Positions 1-8,550 of a stretch of DNA of 38,083 nucleotides are shown one piece after another. Made by a program: the position numbers and the translations under genes. Numbering within the stretch: the first letter of the stretch is position 1; each line of letters opens with the position of its first letter. This DNA is from JBCCDY01 sp039030555. Lineage in GTDB: Bacteria; Bacteroidota; Bacteroidia; Cytophagales; Cyclobacteriaceae. The notes under the pieces are model-generated. The model did not search any database. It worked only from the letters and a program-made list of their open reading frames with translations, and had not been told where the DNA came from. The stretch spans positions 1 through 38,083 of the forward strand of contig JBCCDY010000033.1 in assembly GCA_039030555.1 (NCBI GenBank), in the 5' to 3' direction.

Positions 1-2081
1 GCACTTCCAATGATCGCTATGGTTAGAAAAAGGGTTCCTGAAACTTTCGATCGCCAGTTTTTCCTTTCTACAATATCGTTCATGTAGCTATATTCAAAAG
101 TGGGCTGATTTTCATCAAGAGAAAGTATAGTATTGGTCAACTGGGGCTCCAGTTCAGATAATGACCTTTTAGACTGTACAATATAGTGTACATCAGTATG
201 GGGGTATGCATTAAGAGAAATATAGATACCAGGGATATTATCTCCTGTAACGCTTTGGTATTTAGTATTGCTCGCAATACCACTAATGGTTAAATACGGC
301 CTGTCGGAATCCTTTCCCCAGATATTTATGCGTTTCCCTATGGCACTCCCATCGGGCCACATTTTATCAGCCAGATGTCTATCTATAACTACTTGAGTAC
401 GATGTGGTGCATAATCATAAGGGTCGAATGAGGTGCCTTCCTGAATTTCAATCCCCATTACGCTAAAATAATTGGGTATAATTCTTTGAACGCTTATGAA
501 TGGGTTACTGGACTGTTCTATATCAGACTGGCCTTCTATTTTGAAATGTTCCTGAGAAGGGGCGGAACTATTGGCTACTTCGACCAGAGGTAATGTGTTA
601 GTTAAGGTAACTTGACTTACTCCCGGAATGGATTCCATCTGTCTCAAACTATTCTCAAAAAAATTACTCCTTTTTTCCTGTGAATCATATTTGAACCAGG
701 ATAGTGCAACACGAAATGTCAGTTTATCCTGAGTGGTAAATCCAAGGTCAGCTTTGCTCGCAGTAGTAAAACTTTTAAAAAGTAAGATTCCACCAATCAT
801 GAGTATGGCACTCACCAAAATCTGTAATGTGGCCAGTCCTTTCTGAAGATTGTGTTGTCGTTTGCTACCAGTGGTTTGTTGACCTTCCTTCAATCGGTCA
901 ACTATCTTCTTTCCGGAGTGTTGAAATATATGAGGTAAAATTCCAGTTAAAACACCTAATGATAAAGCTACCAGGACGGTATAGATTATAATACTTTTAT
1001 TCATTCCAAGACTGATCCAGTGAGGGAGGTAAGGATTCACAAGATCTTGAGAGACTTCAATGACACCCCATGCGATAAACAGTCCGCTGAAGCTGCCTAT
1101 TATAGAAAGCATTAGGCTGTACGTTACAGAATCTACAATAATGGAAGTATTAGAAGATCCTAAAATTTTAAGAACCGTTGTTTCTTTACTTCTACGTACG
1201 GTTCGGTTCACAATAAGATTACAAACATTAATGGTTGCTATAGCTAGTAGGAATATAGCGGCAGCTCCTAGCAGTAAAATGTATCCATAAAGATTACCTA
1301 TATAAAGGTTCGATAGTGGCTCTGCAACATAGGAAACTCCAAGGTTGGTTTCTAAATGAGTTTGCTGTTGTAATTCCGCAAAATCTTTAAGGTTACTATT
1401 AAATTCTTCCAGTGTTATGTCAGGCTCCAAACGAGCCAATCCAATACATGACCTAAATGATCTTGATTCTACTACGAAATCTGAAAAAGTTATATCTCGA
1501 AATGCCTCATTTTGATCAGGAAAACTAAATCCGTCTGGTAAAACTCCATAATTGGTGTAGGAAAAACCATCCAGCGTTACCTGAAGTTGTTCTATGCTTT
1601 CCTTTCCATCAAAACGTTTTTGCCAGAAATCATGTGTTAGCATGAGGGTATGTGAGCCACGTCTGTCCACAGTTTCGGGCCAATAGTCTCCTATCACTGG
1701 TTTGACTCCAAGAACTTTAAAAAGGTTACTGGAAGCTAAGGTAGCAGTTAAATCTTCGGGTGGTTTACCGTCTCCACTCAGGTTGTATCTTGCTCCATCT
1801 CGGTAGACAGCCAATTCTTCGATTCCTGCAAGCTGCTGTTGCATATCCAGAAACTCAGGGTAGGAAAAAAGCCCTTTTTCCCCTCCTTTTACAGCATGTA
1901 TGCGAACAAGGTTTTCCGGCTCATGAAAAGGAAGAGGTGTAAGCAGAAGTGCATCAACATAGCTGTATATTACAATACTTGCACTTGTTGCAATAGCAAA
2001 AGTAAAAATGATCACCCCTGAGAAAGCTGGTTTTTTCTTAAGGGTACGAATGGATAATTTTAAACTATATAGTATGTTCAT
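1..2081 (-). CDS. MacB/FtsX-type ABC transporter permease, 3' end cut by window
   Basis: The minus-strand frame is open from the ATG at 2081 to base 1 (693 codons), so the C-terminus is missing. The N-terminus (MNILYSLKLSIRTLKKKPAF) is followed by one membrane segment (about residues 22-42), a large MacB-type periplasmic domain, and a block of three membrane segments near residues 270-410. A second periplasmic domain follows, and another membrane segment begins at the window edge. This doubled FtsX layout is typical of large Bacteroidota/Acidobacteria permeases of about 800 residues that act in mechanotransmission or export rather than classic transport. Its start shares one base with the stop of the preceding permease (TAATG), implying translational coupling. 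No MacB-like ATPase is adjacent; the only ATPase in the cluster is of the NosF/CcmA type. The substrate is unknown. Confidence 0.88.
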   Translation of the reverse strand, partial: MNILYSLKLSIRTLKKKPAFSGVIIFTFAIATSASIVIYSYVDALLLTPLPFHEPENLVRIHAVKGGEKGLFSYPEFLDMQQQLAGIEELAVYRDGARYNLSGDGKPPEDLTATLASSNLFKVLGVKPVIGDYWPETVDRRGSHTLMLTHDFWQKRFDGKESIEQLQVTLDGFSYTNYGVLPDGFSFPDQNEAFRDITFSDFVVESRSFRSCIGLARLEPDITLEEFNSNLKDFAELQQQTHLETNLGVSYVAEPLSNLYIGNLYGYILLLGAAAIFLLAIATINVCNLIVNRTVRRSKETTVLKILGSSNTSIIVDSVTYSLMLSIIGSFSGLFIAWGVIEVSQDLVNPYLPHWISLGMNKSIIIYTVLVALSLGVLTGILPHIFQHSGKKIVDRLKEGQQTTGSKRQHNLQKGLATLQILVSAILMIGGILLFKSFTTASKADLGFTTQDKLTFRVALSWFKYDSQEKRSNFFENSLRQMESIPGVSQVTLTNTLPLVEVANSSAPSQEHFKIEGQSDIEQSSNPFISVQRIIPNYFSVMGIEIQEGTSFDPYDYAPHRTQVVIDRHLADKMWPDGSAIGKRINIWGKDSDRPYLTISGIASNTKYQSVTGDNIPGIYISLNAYPHTDVHYIVQSKRSLSELEPQLTNTILSLDENQPTFEYSYMNDIVERKNWRSKVSGTLFLTIAIIGS

Positions 2082-3388
2082 TATAACAGCTTTTCCAGTG
2101 TTTTAAGATCCTGTACAGTGAATTGCCCTTTTTCAAAAATTCTAGCGTAATAGAGTTCTTTCAGGCTTTTGTGGTAGTCATGAACTTCCTGAACGAACCT
2201 GAGATGACTTTCACGATTAGTGTCGGAGAGTTCTGATAGCTTTTCATGCACCATAGCAGCGGGAGCTATCCACTCCCACTCTTCAAGCAATGCATTTCTT
2301 TTGTTGACCTGAATTTCATATTCCTTATTTAATGCATTGGCTTCTTTATCAAGCAAGGTGAAACTGGCATAATACCACTTACTGAAGTCAACTGTGTCAC
2401 CATCATTGTATTCAGGACTTTCCTCATAGAACCTTTCCAGAACAAATGATTTTGGGTTGTCCCAGTTTTCACCATTCATAGTTCTCAGCGTATGGATCAT
2501 TTCTGCCCGGTTCGGAAGAGGCTCGTTAGCCAGAACAAAAAGATTAAGTAATGCCGGGGTGATTAGCGTAAAAACAAGCCAAAACCCCAATCCCAGCATA
2601 GCACTCAGGGAGGATTGAAGCCGAAGAGAAACGACACACCCCATTATAACAGTCCAGATCATAACGTATGCGAAAATGATCAGTAACCATTGAACAAAAA
2701 GCAGGCTCTTTCCACCGATAGAAATACCTTGAAACAGAAATCCGAGTAGCAATAGTATTACTGCTAAACCCCATACGATAAAAAGCCTTAGTAAACCTTT
2801 ACTTAAAATGATTTTCCTTAAGGCGGTTGACTGCGACTGCAATAGTGAAAGGGTACCACCTTCTTTTTCACTTGCATAAAGATTATAGAACAAAGCGACT
2901 ACCAGCAGTGGAAACAGAAAAACAAAAACATAAGAGAGATCAAAATTCCCTGTCAGGAGCTTCATCGGATTGGCCAGTTCCCCCGTATTGACCTGCCGTG
3001 CCAAATCGGTCACGTTAAAGCCATAATAGACCGGAAACAAATCCCTTTGTCCAAGGCATAAGCCTGCGGCAGGAGGAGCTTCATGGGCTAGATAATATGT
3101 AAAATGTTTATTCCAGCCTGAACCTATTGGAGAAACGGCCTTCTGATATTTTTCTTTGTTACCAACGAGTGAAGTATCCAAATTTACCCAGGTGAGCAGA
3201 CTATCGAACTGCTGTCTTTCATACTGCTGAACCTGTAAAATACGCGCTTCCTGTTTGTCCATTTCAAACTTACCGAAATAGATGCCATAGATGCCGGCTC
3301 CAAAAACCACCAATAGCATAACTTTTAAGGTATTGCTTCTCCAAAGGTTTTTCCATTCGAATGACAGGATGTGAAAAAGCTGTTTCAT
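2081..3388 (-). CDS. ABC-2 type permease, DUF3526-like
   Basis: A 435-residue inner-membrane protein. One N-terminal membrane segment (about residues 22-40) is followed by an extracytoplasmic stretch of about 110 residues. About four more membrane segments lie between residues 150 and 285, and a long C-terminal soluble domain closes the protein. The conserved cytoplasmic turn after the second membrane segment (YASEKEGGTLSLL) matches the E-x-E-G-T-L signature of NosY/DUF3526 permeases. It is the second of two related permeases that probably form a heterodimer served by the ATPase at 4882-5607. Its start overlaps the stop of a possible 22-codon ORF by ATGA, and its stop overlaps the next permease. 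Unlike its partner it has no final membrane helix. The substrate is not known. Confidence 0.85.
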   Translation of the reverse strand: MKQLFHILSFEWKNLWRSNTLKVMLLVVFGAGIYGIYFGKFEMDKQEARILQVQQYERQQFDSLLTWVNLDTSLVGNKEKYQKAVSPIGSGWNKHFTYYLAHEAPPAAGLCLGQRDLFPVYYGFNVTDLARQVNTGELANPMKLLTGNFDLSYVFVFLFPLLVVALFYNLYASEKEGGTLSLLQSQSTALRKIILSKGLLRLFIVWGLAVILLLLGFLFQGISIGGKSLLFVQWLLIIFAYVMIWTVIMGCVVSLRLQSSLSAMLGLGFWLVFTLITPALLNLFVLANEPLPNRAEMIHTLRTMNGENWDNPKSFVLERFYEESPEYNDGDTVDFSKWYYASFTLLDKEANALNKEYEIQVNKRNALLEEWEWIAPAAMVHEKLSELSDTNRESHLRFVQEVHDYHKSLKELYYARIFEKGQFTVQDLKTLEKLL

Positions 3389-3453
3389 CTTATATATCGT
3401 TCGAGTTTTAATAAGCGGTATGCACTTTCTAATGCTTTTTTCATTTTCTCCAT
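3385..3453 (-). CDS. candidate 22-codon small ORF between the two permeases
   Basis: On the minus strand an ATG at 3453 opens a 22-codon frame beginning MEKMKKALES and ending ERYIR. Its TGA overlaps the ATG of the next permease in an ATGA arrangement. The peptide is basic, with leucine and tyrosine spaced as in an amphipathic helix. The overlap suggests that it either encodes a small partner or serves as a translational coupling leader for the permease. No homology is recognised, and a frame this short could be chance. Confidence 0.3.
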   Translation of the reverse strand: MEKMKKALESAYRLLKLERYIR

Positions 3454-3461
3454 TATTAGGT

Positions 3462-3476
3462 TAAGCGTTACGCTTA
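3462..3476 (-). other. intra-operon hairpin just after the first permease stop
   Basis: TAAGCG-TTA-CGCTTA is a perfect 6-bp stem with a 3-base loop, placed immediately after the TGA of the permease at 3477-4901. No T-run follows on the minus strand, so it looks like an RNA processing or stability hairpin rather than a terminator. Confidence 0.45.
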
Positions 3477-4901
3477 TCATAGCTTCGGAATTTTTGGAGC
3501 ATATAAGGAAGCAGAAAAGAATAATGCTATAAGCCATACAGCCAGTGCGGTGACACTTCTCCATTGATTGGAAATGATAGATGAGGTACTGGGAAGGTCG
3601 TATTCAAAAGGTTCGATACTTGCCCACATTTGCTCTCCAACATTATAGTCACTATAAGCAACACCCGGCTTATGGTTTACTTCCATATCCTTGTTCATTT
3701 TTTTCACAAAATCTCTTCGGTAGTTTTCAGCGGCTTTAGCAAAAGCTACATGGTGTTGGAAGTCTGTACCTGAAAGAGCCATGGAAAGATTTCTAATAGC
3801 CAGGTACGGATTGATAAAACTTGCCCATTCGGAAAAGCGGTTCTGGCGATTGAAAATATCTTCTATCTTCGAAAACTCAGCATCATAAACCTGATCTGTG
3901 TATTCTTCCCCGGCTTGCATAGCGATCCCGCTCCAATTGACCGGTAATTCTTCAATAGTTTTGACGCCATGTTCATCCAATACCTCCTGCTTTAAAGAGG
4001 CAAGACGTTCATCGGACGGGTTATGACCATCAATACCGTTTTTGACCTTACTCTTTACGGTATTTTTGAAATCGAATTGAGACGGTGTAGAATATACTTT
4101 GTCAGCAAGATTAGTGGTGGCTTTGGGTAAAATGACACAAGAAGCAATCCATAAGCCCATTAAGGTTAATAGAGAAAATCCGGAGTTTTTGGCAAAGGCT
4201 GATATCAGTACACAAAGCAGTATAAATACCAGAAAATAGATGGCATAACTCCCCGTTAAGGTCAAGAATTTGAGTAATACCTCAGAATCTAAACTGCTTG
4301 ACTGTCGGTCAAGCAGCAGGTATGCGAGCAAAATAACAGGAAGAAAAATGAGTAATACCATTAAATAAGTGCCCCATACTTTTCCCATGAACAGCTTACG
4401 CATGGATAGACCCTGAGCATGGATCAGCTTGAGTGTACCTTCCTCTCGCTCCTTACTGAAGATGTTGAATGTGAGAAAGATGATTAGCAAAGGCAACAGA
4501 ACCTGCAATACTAAAGAAGCAGTCATTTCTCCGAACCTCGTCATACCATTACTATCCTGCGCTGCGCTGAACAATATTTCATTTTGCTTATGCGCTTCCA
4601 GAAACACAGAGATACCCGTATAATTATCAAGCCCGACATCCAGAAAGCTTAATACTGGTTTGGGTTTGAATGCAAACTGGCCGTAGTGGGCAGCACTATG
4701 CGGATGTTTTTCACCCTGGTTTAACCATTTATCGTACATGGCTGACTGAGCCTTTGCCCGTTCCTTTTGTAACTGATTTTGGCCTTGCTTTCCAACCAAG
4801 ACAGCAGTTAGCATCAAAACAATTAAGATGCCCCCTGATACTTGCAAACGAGTATCTCTTAATGCATTTAAGAATTCTTTTTTAATGAGCAGCTTTAACA
4901 T
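3477..4901 (-). CDS. ABC-2 type permease, DUF3526-like
   Basis: A 474-residue inner-membrane protein. A first helix (about residues 22-40) precedes a charged extracytoplasmic segment, and four to five helices lie between residues 125 and 265. A second soluble stretch of about 175 residues follows, and the protein ends with a C-terminal helix. FSKEREEGTLKLI after the second helix is the conserved cytoplasmic turn of NosY/DUF3526 permeases. It overlaps the 3' end of the ATPase gene by 20 bases, so the two are translated from one message. With the permease at 2081-3388 it probably forms the membrane part of one exporter. Such trios often lie near TonB-dependent receptors in Bacteroidota, but none is visible here. 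Confidence 0.87.
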   Translation of the reverse strand: MLKLLIKKEFLNALRDTRLQVSGGILIVLMLTAVLVGKQGQNQLQKERAKAQSAMYDKWLNQGEKHPHSAAHYGQFAFKPKPVLSFLDVGLDNYTGISVFLEAHKQNEILFSAAQDSNGMTRFGEMTASLVLQVLLPLLIIFLTFNIFSKEREEGTLKLIHAQGLSMRKLFMGKVWGTYLMVLLIFLPVILLAYLLLDRQSSSLDSEVLLKFLTLTGSYAIYFLVFILLCVLISAFAKNSGFSLLTLMGLWIASCVILPKATTNLADKVYSTPSQFDFKNTVKSKVKNGIDGHNPSDERLASLKQEVLDEHGVKTIEELPVNWSGIAMQAGEEYTDQVYDAEFSKIEDIFNRQNRFSEWASFINPYLAIRNLSMALSGTDFQHHVAFAKAAENYRRDFVKKMNKDMEVNHKPGVAYSDYNVGEQMWASIEPFEYDLPSTSSIISNQWRSVTALAVWLIALFFSASLYAPKIPKL

Positions 4902-5607
4902 ATTTATCAGTCTTCATCGTTTCCAAATACAAGTGTTCCAATTCTGTTAAAGTGATCTCATTACTGTTCAATGTATGGATCAGCTTTCCTTCTTTCATGA
5001 TGCCGATATGTGTTCCACTTTCTTTTGCCCGAAACAGGTCATGCGTAGCCATCAGAATAGCCACCTTGTTTTGTTTCATATCTTGCAGTAATTGGGCAAA
5101 GTCATTACTTGCCTGCGGATCTAAACCTGAAGTAGGCTCATCTAACAAAAGGTTGTCTGCCTTCTTGGCTTTTGCTATAGCTATTCCCACTTTCTGACGC
5201 ATTCCTTTGGAGTATTGTGAGACGCGCTTTTGAATAGCTTCTTCCTGTAAGCCTACAGATTGAAGCAGTTGTTCTGACGTGGGTTTATCAGGTTTACTAC
5301 CGCCTAGTCCTACGAAGAACTGAAGGTTTTCCAAACCGGAAAGATTGCCATAAAGGCTCAAGTTTTCAGGAATGTAGGCCAGGTACTTTTTCGTTTCGCC
5401 AGGTTGCGTGCTTACGTCAATGTTATTCACTTTAATCTGCCCAGAGTCTGGCTTTATGAAACTCATGAACAGATTGATAGTCGTTGTTTTTCCAGCTCCG
5501 TTAGCGCCTAACAGGCAAAATACTTCACCTGGTGCTACAGAAAGGTTCAAATTGGTAAGTGCTTCATGCCTACCATACAATTTGGATAGGTTAATCGCTT
5601 CTAACAT
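4882..5607 (-). CDS. ABC transporter ATP-binding protein (NosF/CcmA type)
   Basis: A 241-residue ABC ATPase with all nucleotide-binding motifs: Walker A GANGAGKTT (about residue 34), a signature-like SKGMRQKVG, Walker B LLLDEPTSGLD and the switch histidine in ATHD. Length and motifs fit the single-domain ATPase of ABC-2 exporters. It is the first gene of the ABC cluster, starts at ATG 5607 and overlaps the first permease by 20 bases. It should energise the permease pair downstream. The transported compound cannot be told from the sequence. Confidence 0.93.
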   Translation of the reverse strand: MLEAINLSKLYGRHEALTNLNLSVAPGEVFCLLGANGAGKTTTINLFMSFIKPDSGQIKVNNIDVSTQPGETKKYLAYIPENLSLYGNLSGLENLQFFVGLGGSKPDKPTSEQLLQSVGLQEEAIQKRVSQYSKGMRQKVGIAIAKAKKADNLLLDEPTSGLDPQASNDFAQLLQDMKQNKVAILMATHDLFRAKESGTHIGIMKEGKLIHTLNSNEITLTELEHLYLETMKTDKYVKAAH

Positions 5608-5704
5608 TTGGAAAGAAGTTTATAGATTAATAAAATGGAATAATAGACCGTCGACCAGAGTGTTTCCGATCAGGTCATAATTGCAAAAATGAAAGAGCTG
5701 TCTT

Positions 5705-6019
5705 TTAGGCGGTCGGAGGGCCTCTAAGGTGATTTAGGAAAATAATACGATCTGCAAGATCATCCGAACACACTTCATAATCAGAAGAATCGATACTTAC
5801 AACGATTTTTGATACAGGATTTTCGAGAATAGCCGAGTGGCTGAAAAACAGATCGCATAGGTCACATTCGGGAACATCTTCAGATAAGGCTAAACCCTCA
5901 TGATCATGATCTTTATCCAAATGGACGTGCTCAGAAGAATGTAGACCGAATAGGATCGGCAACGCAACGAAATACGCCGTTAAGAAGACCGAAACGATTT
6001 GAGACATCTTTTTCACCAT
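5705..6019 (-). CDS. small exported His/Cys-rich protein
   Basis: A 104-residue protein with an N-terminal hydrophobic signal-like segment (residues 6-26). A cluster rich in His and Asp follows (HSSEHVHLDKDHDHEG), then ECDLCDLFF with a C-x-x-C pair, and a C-terminus ending RGPPTA. Small exported proteins of this composition occur in Bacteroidota near metal-related outer-membrane receptors and transporters, so periplasmic metal binding is a reasonable guess, but no family name can be given. It lies 97 bases upstream of the ABC ATPase on the same strand and could be co-transcribed with it. ATG 6019 is the natural start. A weak -7-like box (TGAATTTG) lies upstream. Confidence 0.65.
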   Translation of the reverse strand: MVKKMSQIVSVFLTAYFVALPILFGLHSSEHVHLDKDHDHEGLALSEDVPECDLCDLFFSHSAILENPVSKIVVSIDSSDYEVCSDDLADRIIFLNHLRGPPTA

Positions 6020-6109
6020 TGCTAATTAATGCAATTATCGGATAATAGCAATAATCTCAAATTCAATTATGTGAACGGTTTCTAAAAGCTTAGGGCATAT
6101 AATGTAAAT

Positions 6110-7969
6110 CTAAGCCGCCTCTTCCGCTAGATCTTTCTCCACCCTTAACTGATCAATAATAAATTTTTGACGATCAGGTGTATTTTTACCCATGTAAAAA
6201 GTCAGCAGGTCCTTAATCTTGGTTTCTTTCCTTAAGATGACCGGCTCTAGGCGAATATCTTCCCCTATAAACCCGCTGAATTCATCGGGAGAAATCTCTC
6301 CCAGCCCTTTGAACCTGGTGATTTCAGGTTTACCTGTGAGTTTTTCAATCGCTGCTTGTTTTTCTTCCTCGGAGTAACAATAAATCGTTTCTTTCTTATT
6401 TCTAACCCTGAAAAGTGGTGTATCTAGAATGAAGAGGTGTCCGTTTCTTACCAGATCAGGAAAAAACTGTAAAAAGAAAGTCAGCAATAAAAGACGAATG
6501 TGCATTCCGTCAACATCAGCATCCGTTGCTATGATTATTTTCCGGTATCGAAGGCCTTCAATACCGTCTTCAATATTTAAAGCATGTTGAAGAAGGTTAA
6601 ATTCTTCATTTTCATAAACGATTTTCTTCGTAAGGCTGAAACAGTTTAGCGGTTTACCTCTCAGGCTAAATACGGCCTGCGTTTGTACGTCTCTGGACTT
6701 GGTTATGGAACCACTCGCTGAATCTCCCTCTGTTATAAAAATAACTGAATCATCCCTACGATCCCCTTTGTTGTCATTGAAATGAATTCTACAATCACGG
6801 AGCTTTTTGTTATGGAGGTTGGCTTTTTTTGCCCGGTCATTGGCTAGTTTTTTGATCCCTGCAATCTCTTTGCGCTCTCGTTCCGACTGTTGAATACGCT
6901 TTAGCAATGCATCGGCAGTCTCTTGATGTTTATGGAGATAGTCGTCGAATGCCTTTCTTACAAAATCGTTTATGAATGTCCTCATCGTTGGCCCATCTGG
7001 CCCTACACTTTGAGAACCTAGCTTCGTTTTAGTTTGGGATTCAAAAACAGGCTCTTGTACTCGAACAGCAACAGCTCCAACGATGCTAGCCCTTACGTCT
7101 GTAGCATCGAAATCTTTCTTATAGAAATCACGGACGGTTTTGACAATAGCCTCACGAAACGCTGCCAGATGCGTTCCTCCATGAGTCGTATTCTGTCCAT
7201 TAACAAAAGAATAATACTCTTCTCCGTACTGGCTACTATGCGATAAGGCAATCTCAATATCTTCTCCTTTAAGGTGGACAATCGGATATCTCAAAGACTC
7301 CTCATCTGTTTTTCTTTTTAGAAGATCGAGAAGCCCATTTTCCGAATGATACTTAACTCCATTGTAGTTAAGCGTTAAGCCTGCATTTAAAAATGCGTAA
7401 TTCCACATCTGCTCCTCCAGATACTGTGGAATAAAATGGTAGTTCTTGAATATATTTCCATCTGGTTCGAAAGTAACCAATGTTCCGTTTCTCCCGGATG
7501 AAGATTGAATCTTGAGGTCTTGTACGATCTCTCCCCTACTGAATTCTGCTAGTTTGGTCTGTCCCTCTCGAAAAGACTGAACTTTAAAATAATTGGAAAG
7601 TGCATTTACGGCCTTTGTTCCAACTCCATTTAAACCTACCGACTTTTGAAAGGCGTCCGAGTCGTATTTTCCACCAGTATTGATCTTCGAAACGCAATCA
7701 ATTACTTTTCCCAAAGGTATTCCCCTACCATAATCTCTTACTTCTACACGATGATCTGTAATTTTAATATCTATGGTTCTTCCATAGCCCATCATATGCT
7801 CGTCTATACAGTTATCCAGAACCTCTTTTACAAGTACGTAAATCCCATCATCTTGTGCTGACCCGTCTCCAAGCTTTCCAATATACATCCCCGGACGGAG
7901 CCTGATGTGCTCTTTCCAATCCAGGGACTTAATGCTATCCTCATTATAATTAACCGCAGGGTTTGCCAT
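6110..7969 (-). CDS. parE: DNA topoisomerase IV subunit B
   Basis: A 619-residue type IIA topoisomerase ATPase subunit, which drives strand passage and decatenation with ParC. GHKL motifs are visible (VKEVLDNCIDE, DYGRGIP, GLNGVGTKAVNALS), as are the TOPRIM motifs ITEGDSASG and DADVDGMHI and the C-terminal ParE/GyrB box. Length and the start (MANPAVNYNEDSIKSLDWKE) fit Bacteroidota ParE rather than GyrB. It follows a small membrane protein gene by 6 bases. parC, often adjacent in this phylum, is not next to it in this window. Confidence 0.93.
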   Translation of the reverse strand: MANPAVNYNEDSIKSLDWKEHIRLRPGMYIGKLGDGSAQDDGIYVLVKEVLDNCIDEHMMGYGRTIDIKITDHRVEVRDYGRGIPLGKVIDCVSKINTGGKYDSDAFQKSVGLNGVGTKAVNALSNYFKVQSFREGQTKLAEFSRGEIVQDLKIQSSSGRNGTLVTFEPDGNIFKNYHFIPQYLEEQMWNYAFLNAGLTLNYNGVKYHSENGLLDLLKRKTDEESLRYPIVHLKGEDIEIALSHSSQYGEEYYSFVNGQNTTHGGTHLAAFREAIVKTVRDFYKKDFDATDVRASIVGAVAVRVQEPVFESQTKTKLGSQSVGPDGPTMRTFINDFVRKAFDDYLHKHQETADALLKRIQQSERERKEIAGIKKLANDRAKKANLHNKKLRDCRIHFNDNKGDRRDDSVIFITEGDSASGSITKSRDVQTQAVFSLRGKPLNCFSLTKKIVYENEEFNLLQHALNIEDGIEGLRYRKIIIATDADVDGMHIRLLLLTFFLQFFPDLVRNGHLFILDTPLFRVRNKKETIYCYSEEEKQAAIEKLTGKPEITRFKGLGEISPDEFSGFIGEDIRLEPVILRKETKIKDLLTFYMGKNTPDRQKFIIDQLRVEKDLAEEAA

Positions 7970-7975
7970 AAAAAA

Positions 7976-8455
7976 CTATACTTTCTTAAGATTAAAAATT
8001 TTAAACAATCTATAAATCCAGATCAGGATCAGGAGAATACCGATATAAAGTATCCATCCGTAATGACCAAGTTGAAAATTATAAAAACAGACGAATGCTA
8101 CGATCAGCAAATAATTCAAATTGAGTACTCCTGAAAAAGAGGCCATCCAATTTTTCAAATGGTTATAGTGATTTGACTTCTCTATTCTGATGCGTTTTTG
8201 ACTGTCATTTACCCTGTTCAGCTGTTCTAATATTTTATTTGAGAACACCAATACGATATTAGTCACTAAGAAAGAGCCTAATGCGATATAAAAGAAAATC
8301 TGTTTATCCACTCTGTACTCATAAAGGGTTTCCGGGTCATAGTAAAATGTCACCTTTTCAGGCAAATGCCCATAAACGATTAGAAAAACTATTAAAAAAA
8401 GAATCAGTGTTATGAACCTAAACGCCCGATGTAAACTTGAATTATCCCTACCCAT
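7976..8455 (-). CDS. small integral membrane protein, DUF1648-like
   Basis: About 159 residues from the ATG at 8455. An upstream in-frame TTG at 8494 is possible but unlikely. Membrane segments are seen near residues 14-32, 54-74, 103-122 and 128-148. Between the first two, GHLPEKVTFYYDP resembles the P-x-x-(V/I)-x-x-H/Y-(Y/W) turn of DUF1648 proteins. Function is unknown. It lies just upstream of parE and is probably co-transcribed with it. A partial promoter (TTTG-N20-TAATTTAC) is present on the minus strand just before the start. Confidence 0.7.
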   Translation of the reverse strand: MGRDNSSLHRAFRFITLILFLIVFLIVYGHLPEKVTFYYDPETLYEYRVDKQIFFYIALGSFLVTNIVLVFSNKILEQLNRVNDSQKRIRIEKSNHYNHLKNWMASFSGVLNLNYLLIVAFVCFYNFQLGHYGWILYIGILLILIWIYRLFKIFNLKKV

Positions 8456-8475
8456 AATCGAAAGTAAATTATACC

Positions 8476-8507
8476 TGTTTATATAACCCGACAAATAACT
8501 AAATTTG
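8476..8507 (+). promoter_or_regulatory. possible Bacteroidota promoter for the hydroxylase gene
   Basis: TAAATTTG at 8500-8507 fits the TAnnTTTG -7 consensus exactly. The -33 region (TGTTTA) is only a weak match to TTTG. It lies 43 bases before the ATG at 8551. Confidence 0.35.
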
Positions 8508-8550
8508 TTATCGGCTTCTCAAAATTTATGGCCCAAAAGCTAAATTATTT

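Noticed and set aside
5608..5704. Possible tRNA or small RNA between the ABC ATPase and the His/Cys-rich protein
   Set aside because: No cloverleaf, T-loop or strong stem was found in these 97 bases.
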